A stretch of DNA of 64,000 nt from Microtetraspora fusca (GCF_001570365.1 NZ_BBYK01000052.1:122748-186747), one strand, 5' to 3'; counted from the stretch's first letter, positions 54,687 through 63,787 are shown. The notes: generated by a model not told the origin, from the sequence alone. Program-made: numbers and translations.

Positions 54687-55214
54687 TCAGCGATGTGTTG
54701 TCCGTAGGCACCCGATCTCCGCCACGTCGTGGTTGCCTGCTTTGCACCGCCAGACCGCGCTGTCGCCGTTCTCCAGCGGGTGGAGCCCGGTTCGGTGCCG
54801 GGAGCACACCGGCCACACTTGGAGGAATTCGTCAATGTAGTCTGCCTGTAGGTAAGCGGCGACCTCGGCGAGGATGCCGACGGGATCGAGGCCGTCCACC
54901 TCGTGCCCGTGCACGAGTACGTTGAGATATCCGGATGACGAAGCGGACTTCTCCAATAGCACTTCCGGCCGGATCTGCCATGCCGTAAGCGCTGGCAGGT
55001 CGGCATTCACCTTTTCCAGCGCCTGGGTTGCATATGTCGCCCTCCGCGTAAGGATTAGCGACCGCAGATCGCCTCCCGTGACGAAACCGTGAGTCTCGTA
55101 GATTCCCCTCAACGCGCCGCGTGCCTGCTCGCTTAGGTGTCCGGCATCCATGTCGAACTCGGGCTCTCCATCCAGTAGGAGCAGCCACTCGTCAAACTCA
55201 TCGAGGTAGGTCAT
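54687..55214 (-). CDS. Hypothetical protein of the island
   Basis: 175 residues from ATG 55214 (MTYLDEFDEWLLLL). The N-half is acidic and helical; the C-half ends with VCSRHRTGL and WRCKAGNHD, two Cys/His pairs that could bind zinc. Base composition is lower in GC than in the chromosomal genes. No family recognised. Confidence 0.55.
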   Translation of the reverse strand: MTYLDEFDEWLLLLDGEPEFDMDAGHLSEQARGALRGIYETHGFVTGGDLRSLILTRRATYATQALEKVNADLPALTAWQIRPEVLLEKSASSSGYLNVLVHGHEVDGLDPVGILAEVAAYLQADYIDEFLQVWPVCSRHRTGLHPLENGDSAVWRCKAGNHDVAEIGCLRTTHR

Positions 55215-55546
55215 TTGTCGTCCCGGCAGGGGTGTGGGTGACCGCGGCGGAGATCGCCAGACGGGAGAGCAGGCGACGTGACGGCACTCGTTGTTCCCTG
55301 CTGATCCTGCCAGGCACGCTCCATCCGCGTTGACAAAGGGGCCGAGGTCCCGCGAAGAGCGCTGTACAGCAGCGGGATACCGCAACGCCGCCTCACATGA
55401 CCACACGCCACCGGCCCGCAACTACCACTTGAGCAGGGCGAGGAGCCCTCTACGTCGTGACTGGCTCCCGTTGGCAAGCAGAAAGTCAAGGAGTGTCCCG
55501 CCGGCCGGGGCACGGGGCTTTCCCCCGGAGTGTGGGACACCTGGTT
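55215..55546. other. Island region with no gene seen
   Basis: About 330 bases between an orphan gene start and the transposase remnant. The part next to 55547 is where the IS terminal repeat should lie, but no clear inverted repeat partner was found. Confidence 0.4.
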
Positions 55547-55672
55547 TCATGCAGCCAGTTCGGTCACCCTAGCAAGCCGATCTTCGTAGACGGCCTGAGG
55601 TGGGTTCTCGGTCGCCGAGTGCCTTCGCCGGTTGTTGTAGCAGGCGATCCGGAGGAAGATCTCGGTCACGAG
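55547..55672 (-). pseudogene. IS3-family transposase C-terminal remnant
   Basis: The minus frame reads LRIACYNNRRRHSATENPPQAVYEDRL, the end of the integrase-core OrfB of IS3-group elements (YNxRRRHS motif). Only about 41 residues remain; the DDE core is missing. It abuts the 3' end of the next minus-strand gene. Confidence 0.75.
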
Positions 55673-55677
55673 TGGTC

Positions 55678-56052
55678 TCATTCCTCGTCGAGGCCATGCA
55701 GGTAGTCCTCGAAGGTGGGGCGTCGATCCCTTCGGCGCGACAACACGATGGCGGCCACCAGTGCGGCAGGGACCATTGCGAGCCTGAGCGCCCAGCGGCC
55801 CAGTCGACGAACCACCCTGAGCAGTTCCTTGAGCGACTGCCAAGGGTGTCTCAGGGCCATGACGGTCAAGATGAAGGACATGCCGCCGAGGCTGATCCCC
55901 GAGAAGTCGTCGGGGTCGTCTCGTCCCTTCTCCTTGGTCACGGTGCGGAACTGAAGGTGAAGGGCAGGACCTTGATCCTGCGGACCAATGGAATCCTCCC
56001 GAGTCAGCATGGACATCAGGGTCGCAATTGAGCCGTGATCGTGAGCGTACAT
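55678..56052 (-). CDS. Small membrane protein of the island
   Basis: 124 residues. Soluble first third, a hydrophobic segment around FSGISLGGMSFILTVMAL and a second (AMVPAALVAAIVL) near residues 88-105, then RRRDRRP and an acidic end. No family recognised. ATG 56052; an internal ATG exists. Its stop is 5 bp from the IS remnant, so the original 3' end may have been replaced. Confidence 0.55.
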   Translation of the reverse strand: MYAHDHGSIATLMSMLTREDSIGPQDQGPALHLQFRTVTKEKGRDDPDDFSGISLGGMSFILTVMALRHPWQSLKELLRVVRRLGRWALRLAMVPAALVAAIVLSRRRDRRPTFEDYLHGLDEE

Positions 56053-56284
56053 CAGGGAGCTTTACATGGCTCAGGACCATTGGCTCGACGGGATTCCAAG
56101 GCGCTTCGGTGGGGCAGTTCGATACCCTGCTCGCGTTGGGACCGGTCAGAGCTCCCCTGTTCTGGGTCCACGGTTCACGGGAGGCGGGTACGGAGCCGAC
56201 TGCAGTTGGCTAGCGGCGATACGGTCACCGAGGACGGGGCTGGCCCTGCGTGACAACGACAGCGAACACCGCTGAACACTCATG

Positions 56285-56585
56285 CTTGAGTGACCGGCGG
56301 GACTTCACGGTCTTGGTGTCGCCCTTCTGCCGAACCGACCGCCAGACGTAGATCGCGAACTCCTCGTGCTCCCAGCCGGGTTCGTCGACGGGTAGCCATG
56401 CCTGCCGTTTCTCGTCGTACGTCACGACGTGTGACCCGGTGAGCGCGCGAAGCTCCTCGGGCCGAGCCCCGATCAGCAGGGAGAGCACGATGTACGCCCG
56501 CATGCGGGGCCGTCTTCGCGGTGGCATCGAGGATGGCCTGAGCCTGTGCCAGGGTGAGCGCCTTCGAACCGAACACCGCAAGGTC
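56285..56585 (-). pseudogene. Frameshifted integrase core fragment
   Basis: One minus frame gives KALTLAQAQAILDATAKTA and the adjoining frame gives AYIVLSLLIGARPEELRALT and later YVWRSVRQKGDTKTVKSRRSL. Joined, these are the central part of a tyrosine integrase (the Arg of GARPEELRAL is catalytic). The shift lies near 56500. It lacks the C-terminus; the fragments at 52375 and 59535 are C-termini of the same family. Confidence 0.7.
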
Positions 56586-56999
56586 GAAGACACCATCGGT
56601 TCCCGCCCGCTGCTGGAGGTCGTCCGCCAGCAACTCGGCGTGGTGGTCGAACTCGGCCAGCAGGCCCGCGGTTCCCTTGCCGACAGCGTGATCGACCTTG
56701 CCGCGCAGTACGCCCAGTTCGTCGCGTGGATGTCTCTGGACGTGGACGACCGGGCCGCCGCAAGCGCCTGGTACGACCGCGCCCATGACTGGGCGTTGGA
56801 GATCGATGCCTGGCCAAGACGTACGCCGAGGCCGGAGACGCTGCGGGTGGGCGCGCCCATCGTGGCCGACGCCGTCGAGCTGAACCGTCATGCTCACAAG
56901 GGATTGGCCGAGGTCGCGACCTTGCTCGACCAACGCAAGTCGTCCCATGCAGGGATCTTGCATGAGGAGCTGACGGCCGCTCGCAGTACCGGCGGTTGA
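56560..56999 (+). pseudogene. C-terminal remnant of an XRE-type regulator
   Basis: From about 56560 the plus frame reads PLLEVVRQQLGVVVELGQQARGS, then AQYAQFVAWMSLDVDDRAAASAWYDRAHDWA. This is the helical domain found after the HTH in actinomycete XRE-family regulators. The HTH is missing; the left end joins the integrase fragment. The end (LDQRKSSHAGILHEEL) runs to a stop at 56997. Confidence 0.55.
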
Positions 57000-57215
57000 A
57001 ACCGTGCCATCCGTTGCTGATCACGGCACCAAGGAGTTTGCCGTCCAGCGCGCATGCTCCGAGAAGGAAACGCCGGTGATCGCGCGTGCCAGTGCGAAGA
57101 AACGGGGAGCCGTGCGCCGTCGGTCAGGGCGGGTGCGCTTATGAACGATGCACGTTCGGCTCAGGTGACGGCCCATAAACAGCGGTCTCGCGGACCGAGG
57201 CCATGGGCGATGGCG

Positions 57216-58670
57216 TCAAGGCCCGGCTTTGCTCCCGCCAACGTTGAGGGCGTCGCCGTCGATGATCAGGGACTCGACGGTGTTTGTCTCCCCGGCTGTT
57301 CGTAACCCGTGAGGGCCGTCGAAGGCATCGGCGCGCAATCGGAACCGGCTCACGTCGTCGATTTTCAAAGCGCTCAGCCGCCAAGGCCTGCTCGGGGCGT
57401 CTTGTGGACTGGGCGGAAGGGCGAGATTCAGGATGGTGGAGGAGACTTGTGCCGACCCGTGCCGGGCGTGTGCGGCTGTGTACTTGGCGAGCCGCAGTTC
57501 GGCCTCTGAAGGCAGGTCAGTTACTGGTTCTGTGGCGAGGTACGGATGCGCCGTCTCTGGTCCCGTGATCTCTTCAATCCATGCACGGCTGCTGTCCGGG
57601 AGCTGTGTCGAGTCGGCGAGGTAACGCAGTCGGCCCGCCAGCCAGGGAGTCAGGGCGGGGCCGGTGTTCTCGATCCAGACATTGATCAGGTCGTGGAATG
57701 CTTGCTCGCGGCGGTTGCCTCGGCGGGCGCCTGCGGCAAGGATGTCCGTTCCCGCGCCGGCGAGTGCGCGGGCGAGCAGTCGGACGGGGATCTGATCGGC
57801 GAGGTGGGAGTAGCTCACCATGCGGATCTCCAGCATCGCGCTGTGCAGGATCGTGGCGGCGACCAGGGCAGCACCCTCCGGGTGTCGTCGCCGTCGCTTG
57901 GACGCGCGGCGAGTTCGCTCCTCACGGGGCGGGGTCCGCCTGTCTGCCGCCCGGCCCGCGGCGGAAAGATGCCAGGCCGGGTCGTCGGGGTGAACGGTGC
58001 CACTGGCGGCGCGCAGCCTTCCGCACGCACCCAAGCCGATGACTATCCCCTCCTCTGCCCCGTGCTCCAGAACGACTCCCATTCGATCGTCGGAGTCGAA
58101 ATGTATGTCGGTGACGTCCTTCAGCGACAGGTGCAACTCGGCCGGTTCCTCCGCCTGCAGGCCACTGTCGTAGCGGCGAGGGGCAACCAGGACCAGAGAC
58201 CCGGTCAGCCGGGTGCCGGCCCGTTCGAGCAACAGGGTGTGGACCTCGGTGGCGGCCAGGTCATAGTCCGTGCCGAGCTCGAGCGCAGCCTCGGCCGACA
58301 GCGGCATGAACGGTGGCATCACCCGTCCTCGGTAGTCCCTTGTGTACAGAGGATCCACAACGAGTGGTGGCAGTATCTGCTCCAGTGGGTGCCCCGTCGC
58401 ACTGGCCTGCTCGATCATCCAGCTCCGTCGTGCCGGCCCGAGATCGGCCATCCACGCGAGGGCCGCGCGGGCGCGCCGCTCACGACCAGTCGAAGTGAGG
58501 GCGGTCGCAGCGTGGAACAGTGGGAAGGTGTTGTTGTCCCACACGTCCGAGACCTTGTGGATCGTTTGCCGGTCGTAGGCGCGTGCGTCTGCTGAAGCCT
58601 CCGCGATCTGCACGAGCGACTGATCCAGCAACGCGCCGAGGGCACCCAGCGCCGTCCCTTTCTTGGCCAT
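57216..58670 (-). CDS. Large hypothetical protein of the island
   Basis: 484 residues from ATG 58670 (MAKKGTALGALGALLDQ). The protein is soluble. A helical N-part (to about 100), a beta-rich middle with ELHLSLKDVTDIHFDSDDRMGVVLEH, a basic Arg-rich linker (RRASKRRRRH) and a helical part precede a short C-terminal segment. No known domain is recognised. It is the longest intact gene of the island and has normal codon bias. A role in element maintenance or defence is possible but not shown. Confidence 0.65.
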   Translation of the reverse strand: MAKKGTALGALGALLDQSLVQIAEASADARAYDRQTIHKVSDVWDNNTFPLFHAATALTSTGRERRARAALAWMADLGPARRSWMIEQASATGHPLEQILPPLVVDPLYTRDYRGRVMPPFMPLSAEAALELGTDYDLAATEVHTLLLERAGTRLTGSLVLVAPRRYDSGLQAEEPAELHLSLKDVTDIHFDSDDRMGVVLEHGAEEGIVIGLGACGRLRAASGTVHPDDPAWHLSAAGRAADRRTPPREERTRRASKRRRRHPEGAALVAATILHSAMLEIRMVSYSHLADQIPVRLLARALAGAGTDILAAGARRGNRREQAFHDLINVWIENTGPALTPWLAGRLRYLADSTQLPDSSRAWIEEITGPETAHPYLATEPVTDLPSEAELRLAKYTAAHARHGSAQVSSTILNLALPPSPQDAPSRPWRLSALKIDDVSRFRLRADAFDGPHGLRTAGETNTVESLIIDGDALNVGGSKAGP

Positions 58671-59045
58671 GTCAGCGACATATCACGGATCGATGTTCAG
58701 CATCCGGTTTGTGTGTGAGAGCCTGGCGCAGCGTGGGGTATGCAAATGAGAAGATCGCCGCCGAAGGACATGAACGCCGCGCGCCGACGACGGCATGCGG
58801 AGGGGTTCGAGTTGCTTCCCGGCTGATCGCAGGCGTCGCCGTACTGAGTGACTATCTGGGTGACGACGGCCATGGACGAACCTGGACAGCGATAGATCGT
58901 CATGGACTGTATGTGCACGGCTCGGGCCGTCCCTGCTGGTGGGCGAGGCACCGAGGACGGTGAAGCTGGGTCCGGACGGCGAACCACGGTTGGGAGTCAT
59001 GCGATCGGCTGGGCCGCGCTGAGCGCCTGTACGTACGCTGGCAGC
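58671..59045. other. Island intergenic region, no gene seen
   Basis: About 375 bases between divergent genes. It holds their promoters. A plus-strand run near 58800-58920 (LIAGVAVLSDYLGDDGHG) is protein-like but has no start and no context. Confidence 0.4.
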
Positions 59046-59390
59046 ATGAGCGCGCAACCGCAGGAGTTCACTCCCGAAGGTCCCCTTCCGGAGAAGAATT
59101 TGCGCGCCATCCGTAGAGCGTTGGTCGTGCCCCAGGATCGAGACGGGTTCGACGCAGGTCTTGACGTGGTACTGGCTGAGGTTCGTGCCAGTTTGGACCT
59201 CGGCCGGCTGAGCGAGTTCATCCATACTTGGTGGCTGATTGCGTGCGACTCGATCAAGGATCCGCAGGGCCGCAGAGACCTCTACGAGCGGGCCATCCGT
59301 GTGCAGGAACTGACCGACGTCGGCAAGCCGATCCCTCGGGGCGACAAGACGTGGCGCGAGCTGCTTGCTGAGCGCGGGGCCGAGCGGTAG
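59046..59390 (+). CDS. DUF6247-like protein, probable antitoxin
   Basis: 114 residues (MSAQPQEFTPEGPLPE). The region RAIRRALVVPQDRDGFDAGLDVVLAEV followed by FIHTWWLIACDS resembles DUF6247, which in actinomycetes usually sits before a RelE-type toxin. The next base after its TAG is a GTG of a short frame that looks like a truncated RelE toxin, which supports this reading. The family call is from memory. Confidence 0.6.
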   Translation: MSAQPQEFTPEGPLPEKNLRAIRRALVVPQDRDGFDAGLDVVLAEVRASLDLGRLSEFIHTWWLIACDSIKDPQGRRDLYERAIRVQELTDVGKPIPRGDKTWRELLAERGAER

Positions 59391-59504
59391 GTGTACTCGA
59401 TCCTTGAGCCCGATCCTGTCGCTCAAGAACAGATCACGGCCCTCCCTGAGAATGCCTTGCGATATCTGGCCGGAGCGCTGGATTTGCGGGGCTCGTGCCA
59501 TTAG
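59391..59504 (+). pseudogene. Truncated RelE-like toxin N-terminus
   Basis: A 37-codon frame from a GTG directly after the antitoxin stop: VYSILEPDPVAQEQITAL, then PENALRYLAGALDL. The start matches RelE/ParE-type toxins of actinomycetes (YSI...DP..QEQI..LP). It ends where the 59493 repeat begins, so the catalytic C-terminus is lost. Confidence 0.6.
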
Positions 59505-59693
59505 CGTGCCATCAGCCGACGCGGGCGATCTTGCTCAGCGGCCGCTCGCCTGGGTTGGCAGGACTTCTGCGATCTTTCCGTTCATGGCGTTCGCGATCTT
59601 GCGGTCTGCCTTCGCCGCGCGGTGCTGGTAGATCGTCGCGGCGCGGACGGAGTCGTGCCCCATCCGTTTCATGAGATCCCGGAGCGTCGCGCC
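59493..59693. repeat. About 200-bp direct repeat (integrase 3' end), copy 2
   Basis: The partner of 52333-52527, 7160 bp away, same orientation. It cuts the toxin gene at its left edge. Confidence 0.85.
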
Positions 59694-59705
59694 TGAACGG
59701 CGCAC
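59535..59705 (-). pseudogene. Second tyrosine recombinase C-terminal remnant
   Basis: The minus frame reads [20 protein letters not shown] and TIYQHRAAKADRKIANAMNG, ending ASGR. It is nearly the same as the 52375 fragment but keeps the KRM residues. The HDLRHT box is absent, since the upstream part has been replaced by unrelated DNA. Confidence 0.75.
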
Positions 59706-60000
59706 CAGCCAGGCGAACATCCGGATCATGAGCAGGTGGAAGAGATGGGAGAGGCGCAAGAACCGATCTTGCCTGAGCCGCCGCCTCAGGTCGATCCGCA
59801 GGTCAAGCCCCCTGCAACGACTTCTGAAGCAGTACAGGCTGAACGGTTACCGCGGCATCCTGGGCATCGTCACCCTCCTCCTCCAACGAACCGGTTATCC
59901 ACTTTTGAGACGTCGTCCGCGACGACTACCAATCCGGTGAGCGAAATGTCTCGTACTTTGGGCTGATTGTGGGTGGTGGGGGCTCTCGTACCATGACTTC

Positions 60001-61134
60001 GTGCACGGCCTTATTCGCTCCGTGTGGTGCGAGCCCCGTTCCCCCAACGCACCGCGGCGGGTGTGGCGAGACTGGGTGCTCGTGGGGGTGTTGCTGCCGG
60101 TCGCGCTGCTCGAAGGAGTGGTGCGACCGGACATGCCCTCACGGGTCATTTCGGTGAGCCTCGCGGTCGGGCTGGTGCCCACCTTGTTGTGGCGCCGCAC
60201 CCAGCCGCTGCTGATGGTCGTGATCGCGTTCGGCGTTTCGGGTGTGGCCCAGGTGCTGACGGGTGGCGACTCGCCCGAGTCCAACACCATGATTTATCTG
60301 CTTCTCCTGCCCTATGCGCTGTTCCGGTGGGGGTCCGGGCGAGAGGCGATCATCGGGTTGGCGATCATTCTCGTCAAAGCCACGTTCTCCGTGGTTGCGG
60401 ACTATCCCGGTCCCGCCGACACCGCCGCCGCCTTCGCCGTCGTGCTCTTGGTGATCGCCGTGGGAGCGGCGTTCCGGTACCGGACGAGGGCACGGACGCG
60501 GGAGCTTGACCAGGTCAAACTGCTCGAACGTGAGCAACTGGCCCGAGATCTGCATGACACCGTCGCCCATCACGTCTCGGCGATGGCGATCCGGGCGCAG
60601 GCAGGGTTGGCGACGGCGGCGTCGCGGCCGGACGCCGCCACCGAGGCGTTGCAGGTGATCGAGGCCGAGGCGGCCCAGGCGCTCGCCGAGATGCGTGCCA
60701 TGGTTCACGTCCTCCGCCGGAACGTGCCCGCGGACCTGGCGCCCGGGCGGAGCATCGCCGATCTCTCCCAGCTCGAAAGCCCGGGACAATCCGGCCCGTC
60801 CGTCCACGTGGAGATCGAGGGCGACATCGTCGGCCTCTCACCTTCCGTCGAGGCCGCGATCTACCGCCTCGCCCAGGAGTCGGTCACCAACGCCCGGCGC
60901 CACGCGCGGCACGCCACCCGCGTCCTGGTCCGGGTCAGCGCCGACGACACATCGGTCCGTCTGTACGTGAGCGACGACGGCGATCCCGTTCGCCCCGCAG
61001 GGACACCCGGTTACGGAATCACCGGCATGATCGAACGGGCTGATCTCCTCGGGGGGACCTGTACGGCGGGCCCCAATCCCGACCGGGGATGGAGTGTCAC
61101 CGCCGTGCTGCCGCGTACCGGAGTGGCCAGGTGA
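60001..61134 (+). CDS. Two-component sensor histidine kinase (NarL-partner type)
   Basis: 377 residues from GTG 60001. Five or so membrane segments fill residues 25-160; the DHp domain follows with the phospho-acceptor His185 in LARDLHDTVAHHV (HisKA_3), and a HATPase_c domain with AIYRLAQESVTNARRHA and YGITGMIERADLLGG. It senses an unknown signal, probably in the membrane. Its stop overlaps the response-regulator start (GTGA). Confidence 0.92.
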   Translation: MHGLIRSVWCEPRSPNAPRRVWRDWVLVGVLLPVALLEGVVRPDMPSRVISVSLAVGLVPTLLWRRTQPLLMVVIAFGVSGVAQVLTGGDSPESNTMIYLLLLPYALFRWGSGREAIIGLAIILVKATFSVVADYPGPADTAAAFAVVLLVIAVGAAFRYRTRARTRELDQVKLLEREQLARDLHDTVAHHVSAMAIRAQAGLATAASRPDAATEALQVIEAEAAQALAEMRAMVHVLRRNVPADLAPGRSIADLSQLESPGQSGPSVHVEIEGDIVGLSPSVEAAIYRLAQESVTNARRHARHATRVLVRVSADDTSVRLYVSDDGDPVRPAGTPGYGITGMIERADLLGGTCTAGPNPDRGWSVTAVLPRTGVAR

Positions 61135-61787
61135 GCATCCGGGTGCTGGTCGCCGATGACCAGGAGATCGTCCGTACCGGACTGGTGATGATCCTCAACG
61201 CGCAGCCGGGGATCGAAGTGGTCGGCGAGGCCGCCGACGGCCGGCGAGCAGTCGAACTCGCCCGGCGGCTTCGACCGGACGTGTGCCTTTTCGACATCCG
61301 GATGCCCGTGCTCAACGGCATCGAGGCCACCCGGATGCTCGCCGGGCCCACCGTCGACGACCCACTCGCCGTCGTGGTCATCACCACCTTCGACCTCGAC
61401 GAGTACGTCTACGCGGCGCTGCGCGCGGGAGCCCGGGGGTTCCTGCTGAAGAACGCCGGCGCCCAGCTGCTCTCCCAGGCCGTTCACGCCGCGGCGGGCG
61501 GTGACGCGCTCATCGCTCCGAGCGTCACCGCCCGCCTGCTCACCGCCTTCGCGCACGCCGGGCCCGCCGCGCCGCCGGTCCATCCCATCGAGGCGCTCAC
61601 CGAGCGTGAGGAGCAGATTCTCGTCACGGTGGCCCGGGGACGTACCAACAGTGAGATCGCTGACGAACTTCACATCTCACTCAGCACCGTCAAGACCCAT
61701 ATCGCCAGCCTGATGGCCAAGCTTGGCGCCCGGAACCGGGTGGAAATCGCCATGTGGGCGTACGAGACCCATCGGCTCAGGAACTAG
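61131..61787 (+). CDS. Response regulator, NarL/LuxR family
   Basis: 218 residues. Receiver domain with the acidic pair DD (9-10), the phospho-acceptor Asp55 in CLFDIRMP and the Lys in FLLKNAG. A C-terminal LuxR HTH (LTEREEQILVTVARGRTNSEIADELHISLSTVKTHIASLM) follows. Partner of the preceding kinase, and translation is coupled. Its stop overlaps the DUF2306 gene's stop. Confidence 0.93.
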   Translation: MSIRVLVADDQEIVRTGLVMILNAQPGIEVVGEAADGRRAVELARRLRPDVCLFDIRMPVLNGIEATRMLAGPTVDDPLAVVVITTFDLDEYVYAALRAGARGFLLKNAGAQLLSQAVHAAAGGDALIAPSVTARLLTAFAHAGPAAPPVHPIEALTEREEQILVTVARGRTNSEIADELHISLSTVKTHIASLMAKLGARNRVEIAMWAYETHRLRN

Positions 61788-62455
61788 GGTCTGCGGATGA
61801 TCCACTCGGCAACGGCGAGGTTGATGATCCATCCGGCGGCCATGAGCAGGGCTCTGGGGATCTCGCCGAGGGGGCCGACGAGGAGCATCCAGGGGAGCTG
61901 GGTGAACGCCTGGGTGCCTGCGGCCATGCCGATCGCGTAGGCGCGGATCATCCAGGCGTGGTGGCGGCGGAAGTCTCTCCGCCGGATGGCGGCGAAGCCG
62001 AGCACGAGGGAGGCCGCCATCGCCGTGCCGAACACGAGCCGGAACACCGCGAGGAGATCGCCGTCGCCTTCCGGGCGAGGATAGAACAGGGTCATCCACA
62101 GGCCGGAGAGTGCGGCGACCAGTCCGCATACAACGAGAATCCGTCCTGCCATGCGGTGCCAGCCGGGCCTCCGATGACGGAACCTCTTCGCGAACTGGAA
62201 GGCGCCCACAATGCCGTAGAGCGACGCTCCGACGATGTGTAAAACCACGGGTAGCGGTGTCGCGAAGAATCGCGCGTTGGCGGGGGTGACCGCCGCGCCA
62301 CCTGCCAATTCCCCCAAACGCAGCGCGCCGGCGACCACCGGAATCACGCTGAGCATGATCAGGCCGGTGGGCCCCATCCATCCGGGGACTTTGGCGCCCC
62401 GTCCGCCGGGCTGTACCTTCTGGGGCTTGGTGCCCCTCACACTGCTTTCGGTCAT
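61784..62455 (-). CDS. DUF2306 membrane protein
   Basis: About 223 residues from ATG 62455 (MTESSV); an upstream ATG at 62494 is possible. Five to six hydrophobic segments, with the family motif RHRRPGWHRMAGRILV and RRDFRRHHAWMIRAYAIGM. His residues in these motifs may bind heme or metal. Convergent with the response-regulator gene, stops overlapping by 3 bp. Confidence 0.85.
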   Translation of the reverse strand: MTESSVRGTKPQKVQPGGRGAKVPGWMGPTGLIMLSVIPVVAGALRLGELAGGAAVTPANARFFATPLPVVLHIVGASLYGIVGAFQFAKRFRHRRPGWHRMAGRILVVCGLVAALSGLWMTLFYPRPEGDGDLLAVFRLVFGTAMAASLVLGFAAIRRRDFRRHHAWMIRAYAIGMAAGTQAFTQLPWMLLVGPLGEIPRALLMAAGWIINLAVAEWIIRRP

Positions 62456-62625
62456 GAGGGGATCGTGGCTTCTTCGCCCATGTCTGCTCATCACACGAAC
62501 GGTCCGATTCAGGTCAGCCGATCATCCAGCGATCAGGCGTACTTTCGGCTGATTCGGTGGCCTGGCCGCGTTTCTTAGCCTTTGGCTGTCTCCGCACCCG
62601 CATTGACTCGCATAAGGAGATGGCG

Positions 62626-63612
62626 ATGAAGGCGTTCGTCTCACGCTCGTACGGGCCACCCGATGTCCTGACGCTTACCGAAATCCCCGTTCCCGTTCCT
62701 CGCGACGACGAGGTCCTGGTCCGGGTACGTGCCGGCTCCGTCAATCCGTACGACTGGCACAACATGCGCGGCGAGCCGTACCTGGCCCGCCTGATGCCCG
62801 GCGGCCTCGCGCTCCGCACCCCCGAGATCACCATCCTGGGCGCCGACATCTCCGGCCAGGTCGAATCCGTCGGCAGAAACGTCACGGAGTTTCGCCCCGG
62901 CGACGACGTCTTCGCCGTCATCAGTGGTGGCGGCTTCGCTGAATATGTCTGCGTCCGCGAATCCGACCTCGCTCCGAAGCCGGAGAACCTCTCGTACGAG
63001 GAGGCCGCCGCGGTTCCCATGGCCGCCAACACCGCCCTCCTCGCCCTGCGCGACGAGGGTCATATCCTGCCCGGCCAGCGTGTTCTCATCAACGGCGCGT
63101 CCGGTGGGGTCGGCACGTTCGCCGTACAACTCGCCCGCGCCCTCGGCGCCGAGGTCACCGGCGTCTGCAGCGCCCGGAACGTGGACCTGGTCCACTCCCT
63201 CGGCGCGACCAAGGTCATCGACTACACCACCCAGGACTTCACCCGCGAGACCCAGCGCTACGACCTGTTCGTGGACATCGCCGGAAGTCGACCGGTCTCC
63301 GTCTCCCGCCGTACCCTGCGCCCCAAAGGGGCCTACGTGGTGGTCGGCGGCCCGCCCGGTCGCTGGATACAACCCATGGGCCATGTGCTCTCCGCCCTGG
63401 CGGTATCCCGCTTCGCCGGCCAGCGGATATCGGTGGCAGACGCCCTCAAGTGCCCCAGCCCCAAACAGAACCTGCAGATGTTGAGCGCATTCCTGAACGA
63501 CAAACGAGTGATCCCGATCATCGACCGTCACTACCCCTTCGAGGAAATCCCCAGGGCAATCGGCTACCTGGAGGAGGGCCACGCCCCCGGCAAGGTCGTC
63601 ATCTCCTTCTGA
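62626..63612 (+). CDS. NAD(P)-dependent quinone oxidoreductase / zinc-type alcohol dehydrogenase-like
   Basis: 328 residues. GroES-like N-domain, then a Rossmann domain with INGASGGVGTFAVQLARALGAEV. The structural-zinc cysteines of classic ADHs are missing, so it belongs to the quinone-reductase/MDR group. ATG 62626 is preceded by AAGGAG six bases upstream; ATG 62620 is too close to it. Substrate unknown. Confidence 0.9.
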   Translation: MKAFVSRSYGPPDVLTLTEIPVPVPRDDEVLVRVRAGSVNPYDWHNMRGEPYLARLMPGGLALRTPEITILGADISGQVESVGRNVTEFRPGDDVFAVISGGGFAEYVCVRESDLAPKPENLSYEEAAAVPMAANTALLALRDEGHILPGQRVLINGASGGVGTFAVQLARALGAEVTGVCSARNVDLVHSLGATKVIDYTTQDFTRETQRYDLFVDIAGSRPVSVSRRTLRPKGAYVVVGGPPGRWIQPMGHVLSALAVSRFAGQRISVADALKCPSPKQNLQMLSAFLNDKRVIPIIDRHYPFEEIPRAIGYLEEGHAPGKVVISF

Positions 63613-63695
63613 GCGGCGCCCTCACCAGAGGCGTCCCGCCACGGCCTACAGCCGGTACGGAGCCGACGAGGGCCCGGCCAAGGCGACACAGGGTG

Positions 63696-63770
63696 TCAGG
63701 TGCAGCTCCCCTTCTTGGCGAGGCATCCGCCGGTGACCTTGTTGTCGCAGGCGATGGTGTTGCCGCCCAC
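63696..63770 (-). other. Short cysteine-rich reading frame
   Basis: From GTG 63770 the minus strand reads VGGNTIACDNKVTGG and then CLAKKGSCT, stop, 24 residues with three Cys. The frame is open further upstream to about 63850 but reads through the hairpin. No ribosome site is clear. It could be the tail of a small secreted or modified peptide, or chance. Confidence 0.25.
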
Positions 63771-63787
63771 AGTGTCGTCCGTCCGTG

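Noticed and set aside
52293..59760. A second tRNA-Val 3' end that would mark attR
   Set aside because: No duplicate of the T-arm/acceptor sequence was found by eye up to 60000; the element boundary remains open.
59736..59966. 76-residue Pro-rich plus-strand frame
   Set aside because: No family, no ribosome site, and a neighbouring frame is equally open; too weak to call.
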